Positions 1-10,292 of a stretch of 64,000 bases of DNA are shown here, one piece after another. Made by a program: the position numbers and the translations under genes. The DNA is taken from NCBI GenBank assembly GCA_026214975.1, contig JAOBSW010001149.1, positions 27,987 through 91,986 of the forward strand, read 5' to 3'. Under the pieces are notes generated by a model, which saw nothing but the letters and a program-made list of their open reading frames with translations, ran no database searches and was not told where the DNA came from. Origin of the DNA: Gentiana macrophylla (Eukaryota > Streptophyta > Magnoliopsida > Gentianales > Gentianaceae). How positions within the stretch are numbered: the first letter of the stretch is position 1; every line of letters starts with the position of its first letter.

Positions 1-600
1 AGGGGTTTGGGGTGTTAGATGCCCTTTACTTCCGGCCATTTCTGCGGGGTGGCTTTTTGAGCGATTTCTTTGGTAAAGGGAAGAAATAAAGGCAGTTTGA
101 GGACTTTTCTTTGTAAGATTATCTCCTCCTGAATGAGAGCTCTAGGTGATTTTTTACACAATCGGTTTCCCGGTAACGGAGCCAACTGAAGATGTCTAAA
201 TCGTCACGGGTGTCCTTGCGGTGTTTGGATGGTGGATATCTGGCTGTATTTAAGGTGTAGCGTTACTCCGGCGGGTGGTGGTATGGAGAGAGCTAGAATG
301 GAGAGAGCTTTGGCTTGCAAATATAGTGTGTATTTCATATATCTCATCCTCTTTAGTTTACAATGACCACCCCTTTTATAGAGGTGGATAACTTAGGGAA
401 TAAGCAATCTCTTAGATATTTTACTAATAGCTAGGTCTTACTTAGATACTAAGCAAGACGAAATATCTGAGTTACAAGTGGGGAAAAGATCGGATCAATC
501 GGCGGCCATCTCTGCGAGGTCGCATGAGAGCAAGCCCTCTTTGGCCTCGCCCCCCTGGCGACCCCTCTTGACTTGCCTGGATGAGATTCACAGGATCTGC
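1..600 (-). mobile_element. LTR-like fragment with a minus-strand TATA box
   Basis: No coding potential is visible. Read on the minus strand, positions 373-380 give TATAAAAG, followed by a pyrimidine-rich tract with repeated CTCTCTCC, an arrangement usual for the U3/R region of a plant LTR. It lies downstream of a minus-strand Copia gag remnant (600-1797), so it could be the 3' LTR of an internally deleted element. No partner LTR was found to prove this, and the left end is outside the window. Confidence 0.3.
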
Positions 601-1797
601 TACTTGCCTGGGACCGCAAATGTTTTGGTCGCGGCGAGGTGAGACACAGTGGCCGCCCCTTTTGCGATCTCTCTTGTCATTCCGGAGGGTGGCCACAGTG
701 GGCTGATTCCTACTGTTGAGGTGGTGGAATTATTTATACCCATCAAATGTGTTGTTTCATCCCTGGCTCCATGATTAGGTGTGATGTTCAATAGATTTCT
801 CAATTCTTCTAACTGTTCCTGAGTAAAATTGAAGGTAATAGACTGATTTTTGCTCTGGCCTTTGACTCTTTGCTGTTTCAACATTATTTGCAGTAACTAT
901 GCCACCCCTTCCAGGTCCAGGTCCATTTTTACCCTTCCCCTACCTCCTGGAGGGTAACCATGCTTTCTATAGCATATGTCCTCTGTGTGTCCTTTCAAGC
1001 CACAATAAGTACACTGAAAATTCCTATTTCAAGACATTCATTTTTGGAAATTGAACACTTCCACTAGGCGCATTGGACTGACCAAATTGTTATCCAGACT
1101 ATCCATAGAAATTAGACCTTTTGGACACACAGGACAGGATTATCAAGTAGCTCAGTTGTCTCTCATGTTTAATAGCCATGCCAAACACTTGATTAATAGG
1201 TGGTAGAGGATTCATAAGCATTACTTGTGCTTTAATGAAGCCAAATTCTCGGTGAGATCTTTTAGAAACCTAATAACACGCTTAGATTCAAAGTACTTTC
1301 TATAGTCTCTATCTGCACCATAGTTGCATATAGGATTGCATGTACAGCTAGGGTAAGGTCTAAGGATCAGCACCTCTTCCCATAGGATTTTAAGCTTTGT
1401 ATAGTAATCGGTAACACTTAATCATTTTATCTATATAGTTTACCTCTTCACGCAGGTCTGATAATCTGAAATGATCACCATACATCACCATACTGTAGCA
1501 TTGCTCCCAGGCATGATAATTGGCATCATTGACATGAGGTGCTGCCAGATTTCTGTTGATGAATCCATGATTTTCTCGGACATGCGTTCCATTCGCATGG
1601 AACGAGACCAGGCATGATAATTGATAATTGCTTCCAGCAAGTGGAGGTTGAACAAACACAAGTGAGGGATTTTCATTTGGACGGAGGTAATAGGGGCTAA
1701 GTGGAACAATTTGTTGTTGATTTCCCATGAAACATAACACAAAACTCATAAAAGGAATTGAGATTTGCAGCAGAATTTCAAACCATCTCTGATACCA
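600..1797 (-). pseudogene. Decayed Ty1/Copia gag with tRNA-Met primer-binding site
   Basis: Minus-strand Copia remnant. TGGTATCAGAG, the usual Copia PBS complementary to initiator tRNA-Met, lies at 1787-1797. Downstream on that strand (1749 to 1390) is the gag N-terminal signature SPYYLRPNENPSLVFVQPPL, followed by degenerate UBN2/retrotran_gag-like sequence. At about 935-1015 a CX2CX4HX4C zinc knuckle reads CTYCGLKGHTEDIC, and 600-884 encodes the post-knuckle segment FTQEQLEELRNLL. Frames change between these blocks and no protease, integrase or RT follows, so this is a dead, internally deleted element. Confidence 0.75.
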
Positions 1798-1941
1798 TTC
1801 GGAAAAGCATTTGGAATGCCATAGAAACGCAGTAAAGCAGGAGGCAAATGAATGTTTTACTTCATGTATTTTATTATTTATTTGATAAATAAATATATAA
1901 ATTAGTTTTCTTTTTAGGGGTCGCGGGCTAGAAGGACAAAA

Positions 1942-2133
1942 TAAGATACAAAATAGGAAAAAAAGGACAAGAAAAAAAGATATTGGTTGAGAAGGACAAA
2001 AACGCGCATGTTACTACATGTGTTACTACATGTGGTTGTAGCAACATGTAGTAACACATGTAGTAACATGCGCGTTTTTGTCCTTCTCAACCACTATCTT
2101 TTTTTTCTTGTCCTTTTTTCCCATTTTAGATTA
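1942..2133. repeat. Near-perfect foldback (hairpin) element
   Basis: The arms at 1985-2033 and 2044-2092 are a perfect 49-bp inverted repeat around a 10-nt spacer. Homology continues outward with a few mismatches and indels to roughly 1942 and 2133, including an A-rich ..AAAGGACAAGAAAA.. block and its complement. Inside each arm the motif GTTACTACATGT is itself repeated. There is no ORF. This is the form of a foldback-type MITE or of two MITE copies joined head to head. A diverged relative is at 12936-13050. Confidence 0.8.
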
Positions 2134-3226
2134 AAAACAGTCATCCACAACCTTTAACTATTCTTTATATAAAAGGAAAAGGAAATTGATATAAGATAAA
2201 CTCTTAATTGTATTAGGTTTGACCAGATACTTACAATATAAATTAGAAGAGTTGGAAATCTCCCGTGAATAACACATGAAAGGCAACGTGGATTTTCACA
2301 AAGTATTGTGGCGCCTATGAACACAAAATTAAGAGAGGAAAAATTAGTTTTTCATGAACTCCAAAATTAAGGGAAAATGTAGCTTTTTCTTAGATGCATA
2401 TTCAAGCAATTCAAGAACGATGATTTAGGCGTCCACCCGTCTTTTGGTAGATGCAATCTGGAAGATCTTGGCACCTACATGGTTTTTCAAGATTGGTAAC
2501 GATTTCTAATCTTCTTTTGCATAGTAGGTTAATAAAATTTAATTCATGATAAAGCGTTTTTAGTATTTAACGGATTTTGAATCCGATTTCGCAGCGTGAT
2601 TCAATAAGATTGAATATTTGATGATCCGATCCGGATCTAGATTTCCAACACCGTAAGCGCCTATCTTGCTCCACAAGTCTTCTTGTGCTTCGTTGTTCCT
2701 CTCTTCTCGTGTTCTTTTACTTTGCGTCCGGATTGACTATAGTTTGACCTTGTGTTGTATCTTTATCAATTGGAATGATCTATAGTAAAATGAATGTCTT
2801 TTGGATGATCCCGTTTTTATGGACTTAAAATGATTTTTTTGCTGAATTTGTAGACATTGAAAAAAATTCACGCTATAAAGTAATATTCATAAAAAAATTG
2901 ATTTTATCCCACCCGAAAAAAAATTCAGGTTCCATCCCTGCCGACAACCTAATTTTCTTGTAGTGTTACCGTTCGCTAGTTCGATATATTGGAAAACAAG
3001 TACTTCCAAGCAACATAATGTGACTGTAAAACAAAAAATCATTTAAGTAGATCACTTATACATGGAAACTTTTCTTTAACAGATCCATATACTTCATGAA
3101 GTACAGTTTCTTGTCTAGTTACTGTCTAATTTGTTTTGAAAAGAAAAGAAAGCTCATTCGTAAGCAAACATAAAGTACACATTAGAGTTTGATTATCTGA
3201 ATGATGTCATCTTACAAATAAAGTGA
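2134..3226. other. AT-rich non-coding stretch downstream of gene A
   Basis: No ORF of coding character is visible. From about 3060 to 3226 the sequence aligns with 14280-14489 downstream of gene B (shared blocks around CTTTTCTTTAACAGATC and TAGTTACTGTCTAATTT). The duplication that made the two genes therefore included their 3' flanks. A CACTA-type terminal motif lies at 2953-2965. The remainder is unassigned. Confidence 0.5.
2953..2965 (-). repeat. CACTA-type transposon terminal motif
   Basis: On the minus strand this reads CACTACAAGAAAA, which matches the conserved terminus of plant CACTA (En/Spm) transposons. No matching opposite end or 3-bp target duplication was identified, so it is a candidate relic only. 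Confidence 0.3.
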
Positions 3227-3504
3227 CTAGGGATGAATTTCCCAATCAGTATCATCATAATCAGTATCAATATCAGTATCATCATCAGTGCGACTGGGAG
3301 CGGGAAGCATGCCGCAGTAGTCATAGGGATAATCAATATTAACGACACAAAAGCATCCATCAACACTAGGGCAGTCATCAAAACTTCCATAGTGGCAACA
3401 AACAGTAGGGTCAGGGCATAGAGGGACTGTTGGCATCCAAATTGGCATTAGTTTTCTCCCTCCCGTGGAATTGACCAGCAGTACTGCTTCCTTGCTTGGA
3501 TTAG
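3227..3504 (-). CDS. Gene A exon 2: small secreted Cys-rich protein, unknown family
   Basis: Second coding exon of gene A. A TTGTTGTAG acceptor sits just before 3504 on the minus strand and TAG at 3227-3229 ends the ORF. Joined to exon 1 (9807-10032) in phase, it gives a 167-residue product. The exon encodes NPSKEAVLL..GGRKL and then a cysteine domain spaced C-x6-C-x7-C-x5-C-x-C-x10-C with an extra Cys beside the second, and an Asp-rich tail. The paralogue B (14490-14752) has the same cysteine order. The family was not recognised; six or seven cysteines plus a leader in exon 1 suggest an extracellular peptide, which is inference. Splice sites and frame are intact despite 5.1 kb of retrotransposon in the intron. 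Confidence 0.7.
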
Positions 3505-4328
3505 CTACAACAAAACCGCACAAAAATAACACATTTAAGTGAACAAAGGGGTACTGTCCCCCGTGAAATTAATCCGAGGCTTTAATTAAGTAAAAAAAAA
3601 TTGTTTTAGGGCTTTTGATTATATATTGTACAGATAATTATGGTGCAGCTGTTAAAATATACTATGTGATAATGTGCATGAATCGTTATATAAAAGAAAA
3701 CTTCGATTCATTTTTGGGTCGACTTACCTCTCTCTTTTTATTTTTGGGTCCTTATATTGGAATTTCACAATTGCGTTAACTACTTTGCAGTGACGTTCTA
3801 TCAACTAATACTATTTTTCTGCGTTTTAGTTTCAGCTTCTTAATTACATTTTAGTTTCAGCATCTTAATCTCACTACCTGATGCCTGTTTACCTTAGATT
3901 ATGGTTGGAATAGAGAAATCACAAGCAATTCCCGTTGGTCAACAATGTAATATAACCCGAGTGAATTATTTTCAACAGGTTGCATGGGACATGCTTCTTG
4001 CCTTTATTTCATTTGTTTTATATTTTTTAAGTAACTTTTTTATCATCATATGTTTTTGCAAACTTTGATGTCATTGTGGTTTAGGCTAATAAAAAGTGTC
4101 TTCTTTGCGATGTCAGTAGGTAGTATATCATAGAATGAGAAACCAACGGTGAGCTTTGTAACCATCCCTATAGGAAACCAATTGCTTATTGTAATAATAA
4201 GGCCGGATCATATGTCATCGACCATCACCTTCGATTATTTTCTGATCTACTACTATTACGTTGTAGCATGGTGGCAGCGAAATTGAGATTGATAAATTGT
4301 TTCGTTCTCATGTCCAATGTGTATTCAC

Positions 4329-4363
4329 AGTCCCCGTGCATAATGCACGTGTTTGTGGCTAGT
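4329..4363 (+). mobile_element. Helitron-type 3' terminus
   Basis: A hairpin CGTGCAT-A-ATGCACG (4335-4349) is followed after 9 nt by CTAG (4359-4362) and then T. This matches the Helitron rule of a short GC-rich hairpin 10-12 nt upstream of a CTRR end inserted between A and T. The 5' end (TC) was not located, so the length of the Helitron copy inside the intron is unknown. Confidence 0.5.
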
Positions 4364-4601
4364 ATATATATAAAATGTTTTACACTTTCATAATCTCACT
4401 ATTCATTTTTTATTTTCAAAGAAACTTATAAAAAAAAAAAAAAAAACACTCACAACTACAAGATGATATTGGTGTAAACTTTATGTAAATTTCTGGAGCT
4501 ACATTTATCATTATTCATGACCTTATTGGCCAAGCTAGGACTTCCATGTTAATTAGTGAATGTGGAGTTAATTTGAGTAAACAATGTTTAGACGTAACTA
4601 G

Positions 4602-4837
4602 ACTTAAAAGTAAGAAAGAAGATAGTAAGATAGAATTTTCATTATAGTTTTTCTTGATTACAATCATCCAAGCTATCTTAGCATATATACTAGATTTTGT
4701 TGAAACCAACTTCACAAATCTCAAGACACAATCTAATCCAAGGGTTCTAGTTGACACACCACACTACACACTTGTATACTCTAAACAAGTGACATGTGTT
4801 AACATAAAACTTATCCAAAACAGTCTTTTACTTTTCA
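4602..4837 (-). repeat. Copia-1 3' LTR
   Basis: 236 bp. On the element strand it begins TGAAAAGTAAAAG and ends CTTACTTTTAAGT, so the 3' terminal dinucleotide is GT rather than the usual CA. It differs from the 5' LTR at three substitutions. The pol stop codon (TAA, 4828-4830) lies inside this LTR, ten bases from its start, so the last codons of pol are read through the polypurine tract. Confidence 0.9.
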
Positions 4838-6479
4838 TCCACCCTCAAACGAAACGTTGTATCCACCACGTTGAGTTTGCCACGAGCCAACTGAAATAAC
4901 CGAGTCCCATGGGGTTTTGTCAAAGTATCAGCAAGCTGTGATTCTGAAGGAACATATCTAACCACAAGCTTCTTGCCAAGGACTTGATGTCTGACAAAAT
5001 GGACATCAACTTCAATGTGTTTAGTACGTGAGTGAAACATAAGATTATGAGCCAAGAAAGTTGCACTTGTATTATCACACCACAACACAGGCATCATGTT
5101 CACTGGAACCTGCAACTATGATAGAACAGACTGCATCCATAGAATTTCTGCAGCTGCAGCTGCTAGGGATCTGTATTCTGCCTCTGTTGATGATCTTGCC
5201 ACTGCCTGTTGCTTTTTAGAACTCCAAGAAACCAAAGAGTTGCCCAGAAAAACACAATATCCACTCACAGACTTTCTGTCATAGGGTGAAGTAGCCCAAT
5301 CTGCATCTGAATATGCTTGCACAGCAAGATCAGAGGATGCCTTGAAATGCAAACCATGCTGTAATGTTCCTTTAACATATCTCAAGAGCCTCTTTACTGC
5401 CTGCAAATGCAAGTCAGTAGGTTTAGCCATAAACTGGCTTAGAGTATTAACACAGTAAGCAATATCTGGCCTGGTCAGAGTTAAATACTGAAGAGCACCA
5501 ATAGCACTCCTATATAAGGTAGGGTTCTTCATCAATGGACCAGAATCTGGACTTAGAGACCTGTGTGTCACCATAGGTGTAGAACATGGCTTCAAGTTCC
5601 CCATACCTAGCCTATGCAGCAACTGTGTTACATAATGTGCCTGTGTCAAGTACAAACCAGATGTGTCTCTGTATGCCTCCACACCAAGAAAATGGCTGAT
5701 TGATCCCAAAGATTTAAGGGCAAATTTCTGATTGAGTTTGTTGATAAATACTTGTACAGCAGCCTGAGAATTACCTGTTACTAAAATATCATCCACATAG
5801 ATCAACACATACATAGTCATAACTGAGTCTTTAAATATAAACAGGGAGGAGTCTGAAGTGGATTGCTTAAAACTCATACTGAGCAAGTGCTGTTTAAGTG
5901 TGGAAAACCAAGCTCTAGGAGCCTGTTTCAAGCCATACATGGCCTTTTTTAAATGGCACACATAAGAAGGTTTGACTGGATCAACAAAACCAGCAGGTTG
6001 TGGCATAAAAATATCCTCTTGCAGCTCTCCATTGAGGAAGGCATTGTTCACATCAACCTGTTGTATATCCCAGTTCTGACTGACTGCAATTGCCAACACA
6101 ATTCTGATGGTTGCTGGTTCTATAACAGGACTAAAAGTCTCATGAAAGTCCACCCATAGGACTGTTTGAAACCTTGTGCAACCAATCTGGCTTTATGTTT
6201 ATTAACTGTGCCATTGGGATTTAACTTCAACTTGAAGATCCATTTGTTCCCAATCAGTTTCTGATTGGAATGAGGGGGAACCAAGTCCCAGGTACCAGTT
6301 CTCTGTAAAGCATCAAACTCAGTCTTCATGGCAGCCAACCATTGAGGTTGAGACAATGCATCAGACACAATGGTAGGTTCTGGTAGAGTGGAGGAAGATG
6401 ACTGAGCTAGAAAAGAGTAGGTTTTAGGTTTAAAAATTCCACTCTTGGATCTAGTTTGCATAGGATGACCTAGAGCCAC
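4828..6479 (-). pseudogene. Copia-1 reverse transcriptase and RNase H (broken)
   Basis: RT opens with the typical block MKTEFDALQRTGTWDLVP and GNKWIFKLKLNPNGT (6479-6120). It then shifts frame near 6150 at the LVAQGFKQ/HETFSPV junction and continues to the catalytic YVDDILVTG. RNase H follows with YSDADWATSPYDRKSVSGY and SSTEAEYRSLA, then LWCDNTSATFLAHN and RTKHIEVDVHFVRHQV. An in-frame TAG at 5116-5118 interrupts RNase H between MQSVLS and LQVPVN; the surroundings suggest a GAG-to-TAG change. In the family this region copies element RNA to DNA within cytoplasmic particles. Here it cannot be made as one product. Confidence 0.9.
4838..4849 (-). other. Copia-1 polypurine tract
   Basis: TTTGAGGGTGGA on the element strand directly abuts the TG of the 3' LTR. 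It is the expected plus-strand primer site and overlaps the final pol codons. Confidence 0.7.
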
Positions 6480-6784
6480 AGGTGGTGAAGGACTGGGAAT
6501 AACAGGGGATGCCTCAGGACTGGGAATATCAGAACCAGAATCAGATGTAGAATAAGGTGACGGATGAGGGGACTAGTCATGGTTAGGACCAGGGCTATGA
6601 AGACTGGGAGACAAAGGAGGACTGGGAGCATTAAGAGAAGAAGGAGGAGAAGCAGGATCACAAAGAGTTGTAGGCACAGGAGGTGCTACATTAGGCTGGA
6701 TAATAGGACCAGTAGGAGCAGGAATAGTGAAATCCACAGGAAGAAAATAGGAGACCTCAGTGTTGGATGAGAGAGATGAAGTAT

Positions 6785-7700
6785 CTAGGCCAGTGTTTTT
6801 AGGGAAGCCAAGGGAGTAAGGAAATTCAGTTTCATTGAAAATGACATGTCTGGATATATATACACGACCACTAGGATCAAGACACCTAAACCCTTATGAT
6901 CAGGACTAAAACCAATGAAAACACATTTCTTGGTATGAAAGTCAGACTTATGTTTGTTGTAAGGCCTCAAAAAAGGAAAGCAAGTACAACCAAAAACTCT
7001 CAGATTTGAGTAGTTAGGTGATCTGTGGAACAACTTTTCATAAGGAGACTTATCATTAAGGATAGGTGTAGGCAATATGTTAATAAGATAGACAGCATGT
7101 TGAAAACTCTGCCACCAAAGATGTAGAGGCATTTTGCCTTGAGCTAAAAGGGTCAGACCTAATTCAGTGATGTGCCTATGTTTTCTCTCACCTTTTCCAT
7201 TTTGTTCATGAGTATGAGGACAAGGATGCCTGAATAGAACACCAGCATTTTTAAGAACAGGTTCAAACACTCTACACTCACCACCCCAATCAGATTGAAC
7301 CATTTTTATTTTAGCATCAAACTGAGTTGCAACAAGTTTCTGAAAATGAAAGAAAGCATTAAGTGCATCAGATTTGTTCTTTAAGGGATAGATCCAAGTA
7401 TATCTGGTGCAATCATCTAAGAAATGTATATAGTAAGTATATCCAGAAGCAGATTTAACTGGGGAAGGTCCCCACAAATCAGTGTGTATTAGCTCAAAAG
7501 GTTGAAGAACAGTAGTGTCAGATTTAGAGAAAGGTAAGGCATGATGTTTTCCATAAACACAAGCATCACAGAAATCCATTTCATTGCTTAACTGAACATT
7601 ACAATATTGCATAGCAGTACTTAAGACTTTAAAAGATGGATGTCCTAATCTCCTATGCCATAGGACATCACTTTTAGGCTCTTGACTTCACTAACATAGA
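6785..7700 (-). pseudogene. Copia-1 GAG-pre-integrase and integrase
   Basis: The GAG-pre-integrase motif LWHRRLGHPS is read in this frame at about 7640-7670, although the upstream protease lies in another frame, so a frameshift lies near 7680. The zinc-binding HHCC region ends CDACVYGKHHALPF. The catalytic core shows HTDLWGPS (first Asp), VQSDWGGECR (second Asp) and HEQNGKGERKH (Glu). In the family this enzyme inserts the cDNA and makes the 5-bp TSD. The frame stops at 6785, and the Pro/Ser-rich linker to RT (6480-6784) is out of frame. Confidence 0.88.
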
Positions 7701-9458
7701 CTCTAGTGCTGGACTTTTCGACTAATCTGGAATTTGAATCTTTGAGGCTTGACTTGGAAGAGTTGTGACTGGATTGAAGGGAGCTCTGGCTTGAAGATGG
7801 AAAAAGCTGATAAAGACCATGGTGCACTCTACCTCTGAGAAGAATTCTGCCTGTGGTTTTGTCCTTCACATAACAACCAACATTGTCAAACTCAACACTA
7901 ACATGATTATCAGATGTCAACTTAGATATGCTAACAAGACTCTTAGTAATATCAGGAACATGTAGGATATTTCTTAGTTTAAGATTAGAAATAGGAGTGG
8001 GAAAAATAGTGGAACCAAGATGATTAATAGCAAGTTTGGAGCCATTACCTACTCCCAAAGTGTCTGATCCATTGTACTCTGTACTCAACTGAAGTTTGCC
8101 AAGATCTGCAGTGACATGATTAGTGGCCCCAGAATCAGCATACCAATTAGGATCAGCAATAGACTCAGGACCAGCATAATAGGCAGCAGGGGCATTCTGA
8201 CTTCCTTGATTAGTTGCTGTAGGGTTGTTGAAGTTCTGATCAAACCTATACCAGCATTCCACCACTGTATGTCCAGGCTTATTGCACAATTGACATGTAG
8301 CTCTAGAGGTGTTGTTGTTATTTCCAGCTCTACCTCTTCCTCTAAGCCTTCCTCCTCTTGAACTTTGGCCACCCCTGCCTCTATTCTGTCCTTGATTGTT
8401 GAAATTTCCTCTACCTCTTCCTTGATAATTATCACCAATTCTTACAGTAGCATTAGCAGATGCTTGAGACAGATCAAGGTTAGCAGTGGGATTAAACCTT
8501 ACTATGAGCCTTTCATGTGTAATTAACTGAGCTTGTACCTCTGGCCAAGATAGAGCCCCCATCCTTGATGTAAGATTAACAATAACTGACTCATATTCCT
8601 TGCCCTAAACCCCAAGGTTGCAAGAATCGATTCGAGACCGAGTAATGGGATATCCAAAGAAGACTTAATTTATCTCGAATATGTCTTCATCATGTGCGGA
8701 TAATGCCATAGTTTTTTATATCCTTTTTCAGCTTTAGTTAAAGCATCCTTATACTCCAACATTTGGGCTTCACACTGATTATTGAACAACAACTCCAATG
8801 TTGTCCATATCTCATGGGCAGTAGTGCATCGTACGACTTCAACCAGAGCTTGCTCAATCATGGATGCCAAGAGCCAGCCAGTCAACAAAGAATCCTTGGC
8901 CATCCATTCAACATATGCAGGATTTACAGAAGTAAGCATAGATGAGGTTAAATTTGGAACACCCAGATACTGTGGTGGACATGGAATAGTTCCAAACAAA
9001 AATGGTTCGAGTTTATGACCACGCACAACTGGAAGAACACTAAATTTCCATAGCAGATAGTTATTCCTATCCAATTTGATAGAACAAGCTTGATTAAGGT
9101 TACCTCCAAGAGTATGAACTGGAGATGAAACTGGTGTAAGTTTCATGGAAGAGAACGGAGATCTTTGGGTCAACAATGGTGAGCTTTGATTCAGCATAAA
9201 TCCTGATGGAAAAGTACTGTAGACGAATCCACTTGAAGGAGAGCCACTGTGCATGAATCCGATCGAAGAAGAGGAGATTATGCCTGTTCCAGCAGACGGT
9301 ATAAGCGGATTTTCACTGACTCCAACTTGTGTTGAGCTTACTGGAACCTGTGTTGAGCTCACCGGAACCTGTGTTGAGCGCACCGGAATTTGGGAAGAGG
9401 TACCACCATTCTATATACTTCCTTGTTCACCGGCGGATGGTGGTGGCGGTGTCGCCAT
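7645..9458 (-). pseudogene. Copia-1 gag and protease (broken)
   Basis: The probable start ATG is at 9456-9458 (MATPPPPSAGEQG), only seven bases after the PBS; a TAG stops it at 9411-9413. The UBN2-type gag body follows (ACSIKLDRNNYLLWK, about 9090; MLEYKDALTKAEKG, about 8740). A frameshift lies between 8670 and 8562. A Gly/Arg-rich region and one zinc knuckle CQLCNKPGHTVVEC follow at about 8270-8300, then the aspartic protease site WYADSGATNHVTADL near 8110-8150. Near the start, VSSTQVP is repeated as short tandem units. Confidence 0.88.
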
Positions 9459-9464
9459 TTTAAT

Positions 9465-9477
9465 GGCTCCGATACCA
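9465..9477 (-). other. Copia-1 primer-binding site
   Basis: TGGTATCGGAGCC on the element strand starts immediately after the 5' LTR. It matches the initiator-Met tRNA PBS of Copia elements with a single A-to-G variant. Confidence 0.8.
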
Positions 9478-9713
9478 ACTTAAAAGTAAGAAAGAAGATA
9501 GTAAGATAGAATTTTCATTATAGTTTTTCTTGATTACAATCATCCAAGCTATCTTAGCATATATGCTAGATTTTGTTGTAACCAACTTCACAAATCTCAA
9601 GACACAATCTAATCCAAGGGTTCTAGTTGACACACCACACTACACACTTGTATACTCTAAACAAGTGACATGTGTCAACATAAAACTTATCCAAAACAGT
9701 CTTTTACTTTTCA
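9478..9713 (-). repeat. Copia-1 5' LTR
   Basis: 236 bp and co-linear with 4602-4837. The three differences are one each in the ATATRCTAG, TTGWAACC and GTGTYAAC contexts (plus-strand reading). It is flanked by the TSD ACTAG at 9714-9718. Confidence 0.9.
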
Positions 9714-9806
9714 ACTAGGAATTTTGCAGTGTCACATTATGGTCAATGTTGTAAAACTACGGTAAAATATATTCAAACAAAAAGGAATTGAAACACAAGA
9801 AATTAC

Positions 9807-10032
9807 CATGTGATTCTCCAACATTGACATCTTTTCCAGCATTAATCCAACGATTGTTATCAGCATCAAGCTTCCATTCATTTTCATTTTTGAGTACACC
9901 TTCTTCAGAAATGGAATGAGACCAAGGGGCAAATGCAATAACGAATGCGATATGCTCTATGTTTAGCCTAGAGTCTTGTTTGCTTGAATTCAGAGTTAGA
10001 ATAAGTGCTATTAAGGGCCACTTTTCTCCCAT
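9807..10032 (-). CDS. Gene A exon 1: N-terminus of secreted Cys-rich protein
   Basis: The exon ends CATG with donor GTAATTTC, the same site as gene B. Residues from IAFVIAFA to DVNVGESHG align closely with gene B exon 1 (SEEGV.KNE.E.KLDADNN core). The first 30 or so residues (MGEKWPLIALILTLNSS...) have no counterpart in B, whose leader begins MADKVFIIII. The 5' end of gene A has therefore been replaced or shifted to a new start. The new N-terminus is still partly hydrophobic, so it may or may not act as a signal peptide. Combined with exon 2 the frame is open (504 nt including stop). It could be a functional divergent copy or an early pseudogene. Confidence 0.6.
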
Positions 10033-10292
10033 TCTCTGACATGCTATAGTTTCAGCCTGTAGACTTCCTTAAAAATAAATCTTTTAAACTCTGGTCTCTT
10101 GCGACAGGTTGATTATATCAAAGAAATGGGACCAAAAAAAGTTTCAGATGGAAGAATGTCGTCGACGCACGAACGTGCAATGACATCAGATGGGATTGCA
10201 CCTTCACCCCGGAAGATATTTGGTTGCCATAATGGTAATGGTCGACATGAGCTCTAACCCTTTTAGTTTATTATTAGTTCCTTTGTTCTATT
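10033..10292. other. Putative 5' region of gene A
   Basis: 260 bp between the gene A start and the solo LTR. No clear TATA box is seen on the minus strand, unlike gene B. The sequence is not similar to the gene B promoter, in line with loss of the ancestral 5' end of gene A. Confidence 0.4.

Larger units (their letters stand above)
4602..9713 (-). mobile_element. Copia-1: nearly full-length Ty1/Copia retrotransposon
   Basis: A 5,112-bp element on the minus strand. It has two 236-bp LTRs that differ at only three sites, a 5-bp TSD (ACTAG at 4597-4601 and 9714-9718 on the plus strand), PBS TGGTATCGGAGCC and a polypurine tract GAGGGTGGA beside the 3' LTR. Gene order is gag, protease, integrase, RT, RNase H, which is diagnostic for Copia. 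Short LTRs and total length resemble the Ale/Retrofit lineage; that assignment is tentative. Nonsense codons at 9411-9413 and 5116-5118 and several frameshifts make this copy non-autonomous although it is young. It sits inside the intron of gene A, in the same transcriptional orientation. Confidence 0.93.
3505..9806 (-). other. Gene A intron, enlarged by transposons
   Basis: The intron runs from GTAATTTC at its donor end (9806) to TTGTTGTAG at the acceptor. It is 6,302 bp against 120 bp in gene B. Removing the Copia (4602-9713) and one TSD copy leaves about 1.2 kb, part of which ends in a Helitron-type 3' terminus (4329-4363). The other 3505-4601 sequence is AT-rich and non-coding. Confidence 0.65.

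Noticed and set aside
3193..3421. Overlapping ORFs on both strands at gene A exon 2 (65 aa minus, 62 aa plus)
   Set aside because: Only the 3227-3504 frame is conserved in the gene B paralogue; the others are shadows of the Asp-rich GAT repeats.
6470..6770. Leu/Pro-rich minus ORF and Arg-rich plus ORF
   Set aside because: Out-of-frame readings of the Pro/Ser-rich linker between Copia-1 integrase and RT.
8085..8438. Ile/Glu-rich minus ORF of 117 codons
   Set aside because: Shadow of the Gly/Arg-rich gag and zinc-knuckle frame of Copia-1.
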